From assembly GCF_902459585.1 (NCBI RefSeq), contig NZ_CABPSC010000011.1, forward strand, positions 147,461 to 211,460: a stretch of 64,000 nt of DNA. Reading direction: 5' to 3'. Below the pieces are notes generated by a model, which made no database searches, was not told the origin of the DNA, and was given only the letters and a program-made list of their open reading frames with translations. The first letter of the stretch is position 1. Each line of letters opens with the position of its first letter. The position numbers were made by a program, and so were the translations under genes. Source of the DNA: Pandoraea nosoerga (GTDB lineage: Bacteria > Pseudomonadota > Gammaproteobacteria > Burkholderiales > Burkholderiaceae). This document shows positions 48,316 to 57,474 of the stretch, in pieces.

Positions 48316-48867
48316 ATGAGTGTCCCCGACCTGACCTTCGTGCTGGGCGGCGCCCGCTCGGGCAAGAGCGCGTTTGCCGAGCGCCTCGCCGAGCAAAGCG
48401 GCCTGCCCGTTACCTATCTCGCCACGGCAGCCGTGAGCGACGAGCCCGAGATGCGTGCGCGCATTGCCCACCATCGCGCGCGCCGCCCGGCGCACTGGAC
48501 GAGTGTCGAGGTGGGCCGCGACCTGGCCGGCGCCCTGCGCGAGCTCGCCCGCGACGGCCGCTGCGTGCTCGTCGACTGTCTGCCGCTGTGGCTCGCGGGT
48601 TGGCTTTGCCCGCCGGACGATCAACCGGACGGCCCCGCCGACGATGCGCAATGGCAGGCGGCTGTCGAATCGCTCGCGCAAACGCTCGCGGCCCTGCCCG
48701 GCAAGACCGTCGTCGTCAGCAACGAGATCGGCATGGGGGTGATCCCGATGGGGGCGCTCACGCGCCGCTACGTGGACGAACTCGGGCGCCTGAACCAGCG
48801 CGTCGCCGCGCTCGCCCCGCGGGTGCGCCTGGTCGTCGCCGGCCTGCCGATGGCCATCAAAGGATAA
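48316..48867 (+). CDS. cobU: Bifunctional adenosylcobinamide kinase / adenosylcobinamide-phosphate guanylyltransferase
   Basis: A 183-residue enzyme (CobU, also called CobP) that phosphorylates adenosylcobinamide and then attaches GMP. Walker A GGARSGKS is at 11-18, and the guanylylation region HHRARRP starts at 52. [11 protein letters not shown] and [12 protein letters not shown] are typical. No Shine-Dalgarno sequence is evident before the ATG. It starts the rightward trio cobU-cbiB-cobD with a 6-bp gap to cbiB. Confidence 0.95.
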   Translation: MSVPDLTFVLGGARSGKSAFAERLAEQSGLPVTYLATAAVSDEPEMRARIAHHRARRPAHWTSVEVGRDLAGALRELARDGRCVLVDCLPLWLAGWLCPPDDQPDGPADDAQWQAAVESLAQTLAALPGKTVVVSNEIGMGVIPMGALTRRYVDELGRLNQRVAALAPRVRLVVAGLPMAIKG

Positions 48868-48873
48868 TCGCCG

Positions 48874-49854
48874 ATGCTCACCGGACTCGCTCCCGAATCG
48901 CTCTGGCTCGCCGCGCTGATCGGCGTGCTGCTCGACGCCTGGCTCGGCGAGCCGCGCCGCTGGCATCCGCTCGTGGGCTTCGGTCATGTCGCCAACGGCG
49001 TGGAGGCATGGCTCAACACCGAGTCGACGCGCGACAAGCCGTTCAGCGCGATGGTGCGCGGCGCCTGGGCGTGGGCCATCATGCTCCTGGCGCCCGTACT
49101 GCTGGCCTGGGCGCTGACGTGGCTGCCGGGCTGGAGCGGCATCATCTGGCAGGCGCTCGCGCTGTATGCGGCGCTCGGCGCGCGCAGCCTGCGCGAGCAC
49201 GTGATGCCCATCGCGCGCGCGTTGCGCGACGGCGACCTGCCGCAAGCGCGTGCGCTCACCGCGCGCATCGTCTCGCGCGACACCGAGGACGCGAGTGCGT
49301 CCGACATTGCCCGCGCGGCTGTCGAGTCGACGCTCGAGAACGGCAACGACGCGATCTTCGGCGCGCTGTTCTGGTTCGCGATCGCGGGCGCGCCGGGCGT
49401 GGTGCTCTTTCGTCTGGCCAATACGCTCGACGCCATGTGGGGCTATCGCACCGACAAGTTCCTGTATTTCGGCCGGCCCGCCGCCCGCATCGACGATCTG
49501 CTCAACTGGGTTCCGGCGCGTCTGACGGCGGCGAGCTACGCGGTCTTCGGCGACGTGCCGCGCGCCATCGCGTGCTGGCGCACGCAGGCCAAGGCCTGGT
49601 CCAGCCCGAACGCCGGCCCGGTCATGGCGGCCGGCGCCGGCAGTCTCGGCGTGCAACTGGGCGGCCCGGCGCGCTATCAGGGGGAATGGGAGACGCGGCC
49701 CGAACTGGGGTGCGGCACGCAACCTTCGGCGCAACACATCAGGGCGGCGTGGTGCCTCGTCTCGCGTTCGATGTGGATGTGGCTCGTCGTCTGCGGCGCG
49801 CTTGCGCTGTTCGCCGCGTCGCAGGCCGACGCCCTGCCCGTCGGCATGGTGTGA
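48874..49854 (+). CDS. cbiB: Adenosylcobinamide-phosphate synthase (CbiB/CobD type)
   Basis: A 326-residue inner-membrane enzyme that joins an aminopropanol phosphate to adenosylcobyric acid. Family motifs are LDAWLGEPRRWHPLVGFG near the N-terminus, ARIVSRDTEDAS, AAVESTLENGNDAIFGALFW and MWGYRTDKFLYFGRPAAR. It lies 6 bp after cobU, and 11 bp separate it from the threonine-phosphate decarboxylase gene that makes its substrate. Pseudomonas nomenclature calls it cobD. Confidence 0.94.
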   Translation: MLTGLAPESLWLAALIGVLLDAWLGEPRRWHPLVGFGHVANGVEAWLNTESTRDKPFSAMVRGAWAWAIMLLAPVLLAWALTWLPGWSGIIWQALALYAALGARSLREHVMPIARALRDGDLPQARALTARIVSRDTEDASASDIARAAVESTLENGNDAIFGALFWFAIAGAPGVVLFRLANTLDAMWGYRTDKFLYFGRPAARIDDLLNWVPARLTAASYAVFGDVPRAIACWRTQAKAWSSPNAGPVMAAGAGSLGVQLGGPARYQGEWETRPELGCGTQPSAQHIRAAWCLVSRSMWMWLVVCGALALFAASQADALPVGMV

Positions 49855-49865
49855 GTGTGAGCGCA

Positions 49866-50945
49866 ATGACCGGGGCTTCCATCGTGCCGGCCGCGCCGCT
49901 GGCCGATGACGTCTTGCGACCGACCGCTGCGCGCCACGGCGGCAACCTCGGCGAGGCCGTCATTCGCTACGGTCGCGCTCGCGAGGACTGGCTCGACCTG
50001 TCGACCGGCATCAATCCGAACGGCTATCCCGTGCCGATGCCGCCCGCGAGCGTCTGGCGCGACCTGCCCGACGCCTGCGACGACCTCGTGGACGTTGCCG
50101 CTCGCCATTACGGGGTACCCGCCAGCACGGTCGTACCTTGCGCAGGCTCGCAGGCCGTTATCCGGGCGCTGCCCGCCTTGCTGCGGCCGGGGCGGGTCGC
50201 CATCGCTGCGCTCACCTACAGTGAATACGCCCCGGCCTTCGCGCGCGCGGGCCACACGCTGGTGTCGTGGCAGGGCCCCGAGGCAGGGTTGCCGGACGCG
50301 GACTATCTGGTGTGGGTCAATCCGGACAATCCGACGACGCGGCATGTGCCGCGCGAGACCTTGTCACAATGGCGGGCCGCGCTGGCCGACCGCGACGGGC
50401 TGTTGATCGTCGACGAGGCGTTCGCCGACGTCTCGCCGCAAGCGAGCATGGCGCCGCGCGTCGGCGAGCCGGGACTTTGCGTGCTGCGCTCCGTCGGGAA
50501 GTTCTTCGGTCTGGCGGGTGTGCGCGCCGGTTTCGCGCTGTGCCCGGCGGGGATGGCCGCGCGCCTGGGGGCGAGCCTCGGTGCGTGGACGGTCAGCGGT
50601 CCGGCGCGGTTCGCCGTCCGAACGGCATTGCTCGACACCGCGTGGCAGACCCTCGCCCGGGAACGGCTCGTTCGGGACGGACAGCGACTGCTGACGCTGC
50701 TGCGCGCGGCCGGATGGCCCGCCGTGGGCACGCCGCTCTTCGCCTGGACACCGCACGCCGCGGCGGCGCAATGGCACGAAGCGCTGGCTCGGCAAGGCAT
50801 CTGGACGCGGCTTTTCGACGACAGGCCGCTCACACAGCCGGGTGGCGGGACGCAGCGCCTGCCCAGCCTACGGCTCGGCCTGCCGGGCAACGAGGTCGAC
50901 TGGCAGCGATTGACGGTCGCACTGCGCGCCTGCCAAACCGCATGA
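49866..50945 (+). CDS. cobD: Threonine-phosphate decarboxylase (PLP)
   Basis: A 359-residue fold-type I PLP enzyme that makes (R)-1-amino-2-propanol O-2-phosphate, the linker of the nucleotide loop. It has LSTGINPNGYP, VWVNPDNPTTRH, LIVDEAFADV and PLP Lys212 in SVGKFFGLAGVRAG. Salmonella naming is cobD and Pseudomonas naming is cobC. The ATG at 49866 follows the cbiB stop by 11 bp. A kinase making threonine phosphate (PduX/BluE) is not in the window. Confidence 0.92.
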   Translation: MTGASIVPAAPLADDVLRPTAARHGGNLGEAVIRYGRAREDWLDLSTGINPNGYPVPMPPASVWRDLPDACDDLVDVAARHYGVPASTVVPCAGSQAVIRALPALLRPGRVAIAALTYSEYAPAFARAGHTLVSWQGPEAGLPDADYLVWVNPDNPTTRHVPRETLSQWRAALADRDGLLIVDEAFADVSPQASMAPRVGEPGLCVLRSVGKFFGLAGVRAGFALCPAGMAARLGASLGAWTVSGPARFAVRTALLDTAWQTLARERLVRDGQRLLTLLRAAGWPAVGTPLFAWTPHAAAAQWHEALARQGIWTRLFDDRPLTQPGGGTQRLPSLRLGLPGNEVDWQRLTVALRACQTA

Positions 50946-51178
50946 TGCGTTTGGGAACCGGCACACGCGCACGTCATCCAACGAGTTCGTCGTGCCGACG
51001 TCCACGGAGGCCGGCATGTCGACACCGGTCGCTTACCCGGTATTAGGAAACGAGCGTTTAGCACCATTTTCGTTACAAATTGAAGCATTTTTGCAACAAC
51101 TGCACACAGTCATCACGGAAGCGCACCGTTAGACTGAAGGTTCTTCGCACGGCTTTTCCTACATAAAAGGACGACCAA

Positions 51179-51379
51179 ATGAAAAAACTGCCTCTGATGC
51201 TTGCTACGCTTCTGACCGCCGCCGTCGTGACGGTGGGCTGCTCGAAGAAGGAAGACCAATCGGCCGCACCGGCCGCCGACTCGTCGGCGTCGGCACCGGC
51301 AGCCGGCGGCGCCATGAGCGCTCCGGCTTCCGACGCGGGCGCAACCACCCCGGCGGCACCGGCACCGGCCTCGAACTGA
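51179..51379 (+). CDS. Small Ala/Ser/Pro-rich lipoprotein
   Basis: A 66-residue predicted lipoprotein. It has a Lys-Lys n-region, a hydrophobic core and lipobox VTVG-Cys21, then SKKED and a tail made almost only of Ala, Ser, Pro, Gly and Thr. AAAAGGA precedes the ATG. Function unknown. It sits between the cobU-cbiB-cobD genes and btuF. The 233-bp gap before it (50946-51178) contains an A/T-rich patch at about 51050-51100 that probably holds its promoter, though no clear -35/-10 pair is seen. Confidence 0.72.
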   Translation: MKKLPLMLATLLTAAVVTVGCSKKEDQSAAPAADSSASAPAAGGAMSAPASDAGATTPAAPAPASN

Positions 51380-51512
51380 CGCCGCCAAGCGGCGGAGCCG
51401 CGCCGCTGTGGACTTCGGTCCGCAACGCGCGTAGCGAGGTACGCGTCGAATCCCCGCATCGCCCTGCCGCGCGGTTCAAAAGGCGTGCTCCCGCCGCGCC
51501 TGAACGTGACTA

Positions 51513-51543
51513 CGCCCCCTGCACTCGACGGAGTCAGGGGGCG
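51513..51543 (+). terminator. Strong hairpin downstream of small lipoprotein gene
   Basis: Arms CGCCCCCTG (51513-51521) and CAGGGGGCG (51535-51543) pair perfectly, and inner ACTC/GAGT adds four more pairs. Only GCAGTCGTTT follows, so termination strength is doubtful. Confidence 0.45.
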
Positions 51544-51551
51544 CAGTCGTT

Positions 51552-51607
51552 TACGGTGGACTCACTACGGTGGACTCACTACGGTGGACTCGCTACGGTG
51601 GGCTCAC
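51552..51607. repeat. 14-bp tandem repeat, four units
   Basis: Four contiguous units of TACGGTGGACTCAC (third ends CGC, fourth has GGGCTC), with a decayed fifth copy to about 51622. Located between two tiny convergent lipoprotein genes. No spacer structure, so not CRISPR. Confidence 0.9.
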
Positions 51608-51663
51608 CACGATGGGGCTCGCTTGCTGCGGACTCATACACGGGGCCCCGCTTCGGTCAGGAC

Positions 51664-51834
51664 TCACTTCACCAGCGTGACGCCGCCGTCGATCACACCA
51701 TAGGCCTGCACTTTGCTGCTGCCGGCGCCGGCTCCCGCGCTCGCACCGCCCCGGTCGTCGGGGGCGGCGCACGCGCCGAGCATTGTCACCAGCGCTAGCG
51801 CCAGCGCGCCCGCCATTGCGAATTTCTGCTTCAC
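51664..51834 (-). CDS. Very small lipoprotein, GTG start
   Basis: A 56-residue gene missed by a 60-residue cutoff. GTG start at 51834 with AAGGAG 9 bp upstream, then a Lys-Gln-Lys n-region, a hydrophobic core (FAMAGALALALVTM) and lipobox MLGA-Cys22. The tail is Gly/Ala/Ser rich and ends KVQAYGVIDGGVTLVK. That ending resembles the first strand of Burkholderia-type porins, but the protein stops there. Function unknown. It converges with the 66-residue lipoprotein gene across the 14-bp repeat and is divergent from btuF. Confidence 0.6.
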   Translation of the reverse strand: MKQKFAMAGALALALVTMLGACAAPDDRGGASAGAGAGSSKVQAYGVIDGGVTLVK

Positions 51835-52074
51835 GAGTACGACTCCTTGGTTTTCGTGGGGACGGCGCCGCCGTGAACCCGGTCCAACGGCATGTGCTCT
51901 CCGTCACGCAGCATTCGACACCCATGGCGCGGCATCGGTTCGTCGCCACGCACGGCACAGCCCCCTTGCCCGCACGACGCAAGCCATCGAGAATGGCGAG
52001 TCCGCGCGTCCATCGGCGGCCGCCTCGCTCATGCAGCGCGCGGGCGCCGTGGGTTTTGCCTTACTTTGCCTCGC

Positions 52075-53082
52075 ATGACTTCGTCCATTCTCGTCCGCTG
52101 TTCCCCATCCGTGTCGACATCGCCCAAAATCCGTGCCCGGCCCTCCTTCCCGACCTTCCCCTCCCTTCGCGCTTGGCTCGGCGCCGGCCTGTTCACGCTT
52201 GCCGCCGCGGCCATCGCGCCGGGCGCCCAGGCGGCCATCGCCGTCACGGACGACACGGGCGCCACGGTCACGCTGGCGGCGCCTGCGCAGCGCATCGTGA
52301 GCCTCGCGCCGCACGCGACCGAGTTGCTGTTCGCGGCCGGCGCCGGCGATCGGGTCGTAGGCGCTGTGGCGTATTCCGACTACCCTGAGGCGGCGCGGCG
52401 CATCCCGCGCGTGGGCGACAACAGCGCGCTCGATCTGGAGCGCATTCTCGCGCTCAAGCCGGACCTGCTGGTCGTGTGGATGCATGGCAACTCGCACCGC
52501 CAGGTCGAAGCGCTGCGGCAGCTCAAGCTGCCGGTGTTCTACTCGGAGCCGAAGCATCTGACCGACCTGCCCGACGCCATCGAGCGCATCGGCACGCTGG
52601 CCGGCACGCCCGCGAAGGCGCACGCGTCGGCCGACGCGTTTCGCGCGCGCTATGAAGCGCTGCGCAGGCAATACGCGTCGCGGGCGCCCGTCACGGTGTT
52701 CTATCAGGTATGGACGCAGCCGCTCATGACGCTCAACGGCACGCACATGGTGAGCGACGTGATCCGCCTGTGCGGCGGCGTGAACGTGTTCGCAGACGAA
52801 GCGCCGCTCGTGCCGCGCGTGTCGGTCGAGGCCGTGCTCGCCAAGCGTCCCGAGGCCATGTTCACCGCAACGCCGGGCGCGACGCAGTCCGACAAGCCGC
52901 TCGCGACGCTCGACACCTGGCGCAAGTGGCCGCAACTGCCGGCCGTGGCGCACAACAACCTGTTCGGCATCGACGGCGATCTCATCAACCGTCCGGGACC
53001 GCGTATTCTCGACGGCGCCCGCGTAATGTGCGAAGACCTCGACGTGGCGCGCTCGCGGCGTACACCAGCCGCCGCGCGCTGA
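52075..53082 (+). CDS. btuF: Cobalamin-binding periplasmic protein (BtuF-like)
   Basis: A 335-residue class III solute-binding protein of the BtuF/FhuD group. The signal peptide is long (cleavage near AQA, about 53). The fold starts with RIVSLAPHATELLFAAGAGDRVVGA and has YSDYPEAARRIPRVGD, which are typical of corrinoid and haem binders. The ATG at 52075 is chosen over the frame from 51892 because it leaves a normal signal. It should deliver corrinoid to BtuCD encoded at 56611-58466. It is transcribed separately and converges with cobC. Its upstream region shows no B12 box. Confidence 0.87.
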   Translation: MTSSILVRCSPSVSTSPKIRARPSFPTFPSLRAWLGAGLFTLAAAAIAPGAQAAIAVTDDTGATVTLAAPAQRIVSLAPHATELLFAAGAGDRVVGAVAYSDYPEAARRIPRVGDNSALDLERILALKPDLLVVWMHGNSHRQVEALRQLKLPVFYSEPKHLTDLPDAIERIGTLAGTPAKAHASADAFRARYEALRRQYASRAPVTVFYQVWTQPLMTLNGTHMVSDVIRLCGGVNVFADEAPLVPRVSVEAVLAKRPEAMFTATPGATQSDKPLATLDTWRKWPQLPAVAHNNLFGIDGDLINRPGPRILDGARVMCEDLDVARSRRTPAAAR

Positions 53083-53110
53083 ACTCGCGCCCGGCAACGC
53101 GCGTGGCGCC

Positions 53111-53752
53111 TCAGGCGTTCCAGTGAATCAGCCGCGCGCGGCCGTCGCGGGCGACATGCAGATGACAGATGCCACCGAAGTCGAGCGTCCATGGCAGGCA
53201 CGCGGTGCTCGGCATTTGCAGCGCCGTGGCGACGTGCAAACGGATCGGGCCCGCGTGCGTCACGGCAACGTGCACTGCTTCGTCGCTCACGACACTCATG
53301 GCACTCATGGCACCCATGGCACTCGCGGCGCTCGCGGTACGCGCGATCGCCCTCGCCCACGCATCCATGCGCAGCACGACGTCGCGCGCCGACTCGCCGC
53401 CCGGCGGCGCAAACGTCGCGACGTTGCGCGCCCAGTCTTCCAGGGCATTACGGTCGATGGCCGCCCACGGTTGCATCTCCCACGCCCCGAAGTGCATTTC
53501 GGCCAGCCGCGCGTCCTCGGTCACCGGCAGCGCGAACGATGCCGCGATACCTTCGGCCGCGCGTCGCGCACGCCGCAGCGGGCTGCTGTGAACCGCCGTC
53601 GGGCGACGGCCGTCGAGCAACGCCGTCAGCCGCGCCTGCATGGAGGCGACGGCGGCGTCGAAGCGCGAGGGGTCGACATCGAGGTCCGTGCGGCCGTAGC
53701 AGACGTTCGGCGCGACGCTCGGCGGCGGATGCCGCATCAGGATCAGATCCAC
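53111..53752 (-). CDS. cobC: Alpha-ribazole phosphatase (histidine phosphatase family)
   Basis: A 213-residue phosphatase that removes the phosphate from alpha-ribazole 5'-phosphate or cobalamin 5'-phosphate. The catalytic histidine is in LMRHPP (RHP rather than the usual RHG). YGRTDLDV, SSPLRRARRAAEGIA, AEMHFGAWEMQPW and the second histidine in VTHAGPIRLH complete the family picture. The GTG start at 53752 overlaps cobS by 10 bp (GTG at 53758 is an alternative). A 9-bp DNA repeat inserts an Ala/Met/Ser-rich stretch before the second histidine. Confidence 0.88.
   Translation of the reverse strand: MDLILMRHPPPSVAPNVCYGRTDLDVDPSRFDAAVASMQARLTALLDGRRPTAVHSSPLRRARRAAEGIAASFALPVTEDARLAEMHFGAWEMQPWAAIDRNALEDWARNVATFAPPGGESARDVVLRMDAWARAIARTASAASAMGAMSAMSVVSDEAVHVAVTHAGPIRLHVATALQMPSTACLPWTLDFGGICHLHVARDGRARLIHWNA
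53294..53338. repeat. 9-bp tandem repeat inside cobC
   Basis: Five degenerate units of ACTCATGGC (ACTCATGGC twice, ACCCATGGC, ACTCGCGGC, GCTCGCGGT) encode a run of Ala/Ser/Met triplets in CobC. The unit length keeps the frame. Confidence 0.8.
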
Positions 53753-54675
53753 GCGCACACCGTGAGATACAACGCGAGCTCGCCGAGCTGTTGCGCGAAG
53801 CCGAGCGTGTCGCCGGTGTAGCCGCCCAGCCGGCGGTGCAGGTAACGGACGAAACCGGCGCGCACCGCGATCAGCACGAGCGCGCCCGTCACGCCCGCGC
53901 GCCAGTCCGGCCACACGCCCCACGGCACACTGCACGCCACGCCGAAGACCAGGTCTTGCATGCCGAGCCGTTGCGCGATCGGCTTGGCCTTGCCCTCGCC
54001 GCGCACGTAGTCGAGCGTGCGCAACAGACTGATCGCCATGCAGCGGCTCGCCGCATGGGCGCCGATCAGCACGACGGCGAAGCCGCTCCAGCCGGCGGCG
54101 CGCTGAATGTCGACGAGCGCCTGCCACTTGATCGCGAGCGCGAGCCAGAGCGCGACAGCGCCATACGTGCCGATGCGCGAGTCGTGCATGATCTCCAGCA
54201 CGCGCTCGCGCGCGAACGCACCGCCGAACGCATCGACCGAATCGGCCAATCCGTCCTCGTGGAAAGCACCGGTCAGCAAAACGCTGGCGGCAAGGCCCAG
54301 CGCGATGGCGAGCGCGGGCGACCACAGGCAGCCCATGGCGACGGTGAGCAGCGCTGCGACGGCCCCGACGAAGACGCCCACGAGCGGGAAATAGCGCGTC
54401 GCGGCGCTCAGTTGCTCGGGCGAGTAGCCCACCCACGCCGGAATCGGCACGCGAGTGAAAAAGCCGAGCGCCGTCAGGAAGAGGCGCCACTGCCCCCGGC
54501 ATCCGGTGAATCGCTTGAATGCCGGGTCTTGCGCGCAGGGCGTGGACAACACCTCCGGGCGCGCGGCATCGCCATGCGTCGTCGGCGTGTGCGACGGTGC
54601 GTGCATGCCGGGGCAGGCGCGGGGGCAGACGTCGGAGTCGCCGCGGCGGGAGGCGTGCGGAGGCGTCTCGCTCAT
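53743..54675 (-). CDS. cobS: Adenosylcobinamide-GDP ribazoletransferase (cobalamin synthase)
   Basis: A 310-residue integral membrane enzyme that joins adenosylcobinamide-GDP and alpha-ribazole. Signatures are [42 protein letters not shown] and a final [14 protein letters not shown]. The first about 58 residues (Pro/His/Cys-rich) are an extension before the usual start. The ATG overlaps the cobT stop (ATGA), and the 3' end overlaps cobC, so cobT-cobS-cobC are translationally coupled. Confidence 0.94.
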   Translation of the reverse strand: MSETPPHASRRGDSDVCPRACPGMHAPSHTPTTHGDAARPEVLSTPCAQDPAFKRFTGCRGQWRLFLTALGFFTRVPIPAWVGYSPEQLSAATRYFPLVGVFVGAVAALLTVAMGCLWSPALAIALGLAASVLLTGAFHEDGLADSVDAFGGAFARERVLEIMHDSRIGTYGAVALWLALAIKWQALVDIQRAAGWSGFAVVLIGAHAASRCMAISLLRTLDYVRGEGKAKPIAQRLGMQDLVFGVACSVPWGVWPDWRAGVTGALVLIAVRAGFVRYLHRRLGGYTGDTLGFAQQLGELALYLTVCAWI

Positions 54676-55790
54676 GATGCCGGCGCCTCGCGCTCGCTCA
54701 CACCCGCGCCTTCGAACGTCGCCATCTCGCGCAGGAACGCGGCGGCGGCCTGGACCAACGGCATGGCCAGTGCGGCGCCGGTGCCCTCGCCCAGCCGCAG
54801 GCCGAGCGCCAGGAGCGGCTTCGCGTTCAGGGCGTCGAGCATGGCGCGATGGCCGGTCTCGTCGGACGCATGCGCGAACACGCAGTACTCGGGCACGGCG
54901 GGCGCCAGGCGCGACGCAACGAGCAGCGCGGCCGTGCTGATGAACCCGTCCACCACGATGACGAGCCCGAGCTTCGCCGCCGCGAGATAAGCGCCCGTCA
55001 TCATCGCGATCTCGAAGCCGCCGAAGGTCGCGAGCGTGGCGAGCGGATCCGCGCGCTCGCCCGTGGCGGGGTGCGCGGCCAGGGCGCGCTCGAGCACCCG
55101 CGTCTTGTGCGCAAGGCCGGCGTCGTCCACACCGGTGCCGCGCCCGACACAGGCGGCGAGCGGCAGCCCGGTGAGCCGCTGCATCAGGCAGGCGGCCGAC
55201 GAGGTGTTGCCAATGCCCATCTCGCCGAAGCCGATCATGCGCGTGCCGCGCGAGGCGTGCAGCGCGACCCGCGCGGCGCCGGCCGAGAGCGCGGCCTCCA
55301 GTTGTTCGCGCGTCATCGCCGGGCCGTCGAGGAAGTTCCGGGTGCCGCGCGCGATCGGCATGTCGACGAGCGCCGGGTGCGGCGGAAAATCGGCCGCCAC
55401 GCCTGCGTTGACGACTTCGAGTTCGATGCCGTGCGTGCGGCAGAAGACGTTGATCGCCGCCCCGCCACGCAGGAAATTGAGCACCATTTGGGCGGTCACC
55501 GCCTGCGGATACGGACTCACGCCCGCCGCGACGATGCCGTGGTCGCCCGCGAAAACGAGCATGGCGGGACGCGCGAGCCCGGGTGTCGCGCTCTGCTGAA
55601 TGCGACCGACCTGGTGCGCCACGCGCTCGAGTGCGCCCAGGCTGCCGGGCGGCTTGGTCTTGATGTCGATGGCGTGCTGCAGCGCGCCGTCCATCGATGG
55701 GCACGGTGCGGCCACGTCGAACAGCTCGGCGAGCAGGGGGCGCAGCGAGTCGGTGAATGCGGGGCGCGGCGTTGCGCTGGATGCCGTCAT
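54672..55790 (-). CDS. cobT: Nicotinate-nucleotide:dimethylbenzimidazole phosphoribosyltransferase
   Basis: A 372-residue enzyme that activates the lower-ligand base to alpha-ribazole phosphate. It shows [54 protein letters not shown] and [15 protein letters not shown] with the catalytic Glu. The length is normal. It lies 79 bp after cobO. That gap contains an 8-bp repeat (ATCGGTGG, two and a half copies near 55806-55826). Confidence 0.95.
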   Translation of the reverse strand: MTASSATPRPAFTDSLRPLLAELFDVAAPCPSMDGALQHAIDIKTKPPGSLGALERVAHQVGRIQQSATPGLARPAMLVFAGDHGIVAAGVSPYPQAVTAQMVLNFLRGGAAINVFCRTHGIELEVVNAGVAADFPPHPALVDMPIARGTRNFLDGPAMTREQLEAALSAGAARVALHASRGTRMIGFGEMGIGNTSSAACLMQRLTGLPLAACVGRGTGVDDAGLAHKTRVLERALAAHPATGERADPLATLATFGGFEIAMMTGAYLAAAKLGLVIVVDGFISTAALLVASRLAPAVPEYCVFAHASDETGHRAMLDALNAKPLLALGLRLGEGTGAALAMPLVQAAAAFLREMATFEGAGVSEREAPAS

Positions 55791-55869
55791 GCTGAAACTT
55801 CCTGAATCGGTGGATCGGTGGATCGGTCGATCGATTGACCGACGCCAGGCCCATGGGAACGATCGGGCA

Positions 55870-56511
55870 TTACATTTCCACGCCGTTCTGCGCGCGGATA
55901 CCCTGCGCGAACGCGTGCTTGACCGGCGTCATGTCGGTCACGGTGTTGGCCGCGTCGATGAGCGCCTGCGGGGCGCCGCGCCCGGTGATCACCACGTGCT
56001 GCATCCCGGGCCGCGCCCGCAGATCGGCCACGACCGCGTCCACGTCGAGATAGCCGAGCTTGAGCGCGATGTTGAGCTCGTCGAACAACACCAGTCCGAA
56101 CGACGGATCGCGCAGCATGCGGCGCGCCTGCTCCCAGGCGGCCTGCGCCTTGGCGATGTCGCGCGAGCGGTCCTGCGTCTCCCAGGTGTAGCCTTCGCCC
56201 ATCACGTGAAATTCGCATTCTTCGGGAAAGCGCCGCAGGAATTTCTCCTCGCCCGTAGGGATCGCGCCCTTGATGAACTGTACGACGCCGGTCTTCATGC
56301 CATGCCCCATCGCGCGGATCACCATGCCGAAGCCCGAGCTGGACTTGCCCTTGCCGTTGCCGGTGGTGACGACGATCACGCCGCAGTCGCGTTGCGCCTG
56401 GGCGATCCTGTCGTCGATGATCGTCTTCTTGCGCGCCATGCGCGCGCGGTGGCGCTCGTTGCGGCCGTCCTCGTCGGCGTCGTTCGGAGATGGCGGGAGG
56501 TCTTGGGTCAT
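55870..56511 (-). CDS. cobO: Cob(I)yrinic acid a,c-diamide adenosyltransferase
   Basis: A 213-residue CobA/CobO/BtuR-type enzyme that attaches the adenosyl group to reduced corrinoids. A charged N-terminus precedes the P-loop TGNGKGKSS (50-58). [27 protein letters not shown] and VVITGRGAP are typical. It sits between btuD (99-bp gap) and cobT, so imported corrinoids can be adenosylated by the same transcript. Confidence 0.95.
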   Translation of the reverse strand: MTQDLPPSPNDADEDGRNERHRARMARKKTIIDDRIAQAQRDCGVIVVTTGNGKGKSSSGFGMVIRAMGHGMKTGVVQFIKGAIPTGEEKFLRRFPEECEFHVMGEGYTWETQDRSRDIAKAQAAWEQARRMLRDPSFGLVLFDELNIALKLGYLDVDAVVADLRARPGMQHVVITGRGAPQALIDAANTVTDMTPVKHAFAQGIRAQNGVEM

Positions 56512-56610
56512 CGACAGTACCTGTGAAGAGAAAGAGGGGCCGCGCGCGGCCCGACGCGCAGCGGCGTCCGTGAAAGGGAGACGACGTGGGCGCGTGCGGC
56601 GTGCATACGG

Positions 56611-57474
56611 TCAGCCCCGGCGCACGGGCACGAGGGCCTCGTCGTCACCGTCGCGAATGAGGCGCAGCGGGTAACCGAGCGCTTCGCTGCAATGCTCGGC
56701 CGAGAGGACGTCGTGCGCAGGCCCGGCACGCCAGCCGCCCCGGCCGTCGAGCAATAGCGCGTGCGTGGCGAAACGCCGCGCGAGATTCAGGTCGTGGCAC
56801 GAGAAGACGACGGCGGCATCGGGCTGGCCGCCGTGGCCGGAATGGCTCGCGTAGTTCGCGAGCAGCGCCAGCGCGTCGATCTGGTGGTGGAGATCGAGGT
56901 GCGACACCGGCTCGTCGAGCAGCAGCAGCGGCGTGGCCTGCGCCAGCACGGCGGCAAGCGACACGCGCTGACGCTCGCCGCCAGAGAGCGTGGTCACGTC
57001 GCGCTGTGCGAAATCCTCGAGCCCGACGTGCGCCAGCGCTGCGAGCGCGGCCGCGACGTCGCCATCGGACTCCCAGGCGCCCCAGCGCCCGCGCGTCAGA
57101 TACGGATGCCGGCCCGCGAGCACGACTTCGAGCGCCGTGGCGCCAAACGCGTCGCGCGACTGTTGCGGCATCAGCGCGCGCACGCGAGCGAGCGGCGCCG
57201 GGCGCCATTGCGCCAGCGGCTTGCCGCCGATCTCCACGCGCCCGCTGCCGGCGATGCCTTCGGCGCCGGCCGCCCCGCTCGCGCCGGCCGCCCGCTGGCC
57301 GTCGAGCGCGCGCAGCCCGGCGAGCGTGCCGAGCAGCGTCGTCTTGCCCGCGCCGTTCGGTCCGGCCAGACACCAGCACTCGCCCGGCGCGACGCGCAGA
57401 TCGAGCCAGTCGACGAGCACACGCTCGCCTGCGTGCAGCGTGAGCGCATGCGTCTGCAGCAATGGCGCGCTCAT
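56611..57474 (-). CDS. btuD: Cobalamin/iron-siderophore-type ABC ATPase (BtuD-like)
   Basis: A 287-residue ATPase. Walker A is GPNGAGKT (38-45), the signature is LSGGERQR, Walker B is LLLLDEPVSHLD and the H loop is FSCHDLNLA. A Gly/Ala insertion at about 60-73 lies after the Walker A helix. It overlaps the permease stop by ATGA, forming the BtuCD pair. The context (btuB, btuF, cob genes and a B12 riboswitch) makes cobalamin the ligand. Confidence 0.9.
   Translation of the reverse strand: MSAPLLQTHALTLHAGERVLVDWLDLRVAPGECWCLAGPNGAGKTTLLGTLAGLRALDGQRAAGASGAAGAEGIAGSGRVEIGGKPLAQWRPAPLARVRALMPQQSRDAFGATALEVVLAGRHPYLTRGRWGAWESDGDVAAALAALAHVGLEDFAQRDVTTLSGGERQRVSLAAVLAQATPLLLLDEPVSHLDLHHQIDALALLANYASHSGHGGQPDAAVVFSCHDLNLARRFATHALLLDGRGGWRAGPAHDVLSAEHCSEALGYPLRLIRDGDDEALVPVRRG

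Noticed and set aside
51552-51622. Tandem 14-bp repeats as a possible CRISPR array
   Set aside because: Units are contiguous with no unique spacers and no cas genes are present.
51835-52074. Cobalamin riboswitch before btuF
   Set aside because: I searched by eye for the B12 box and the GCCACTG core on the plus strand and found neither.
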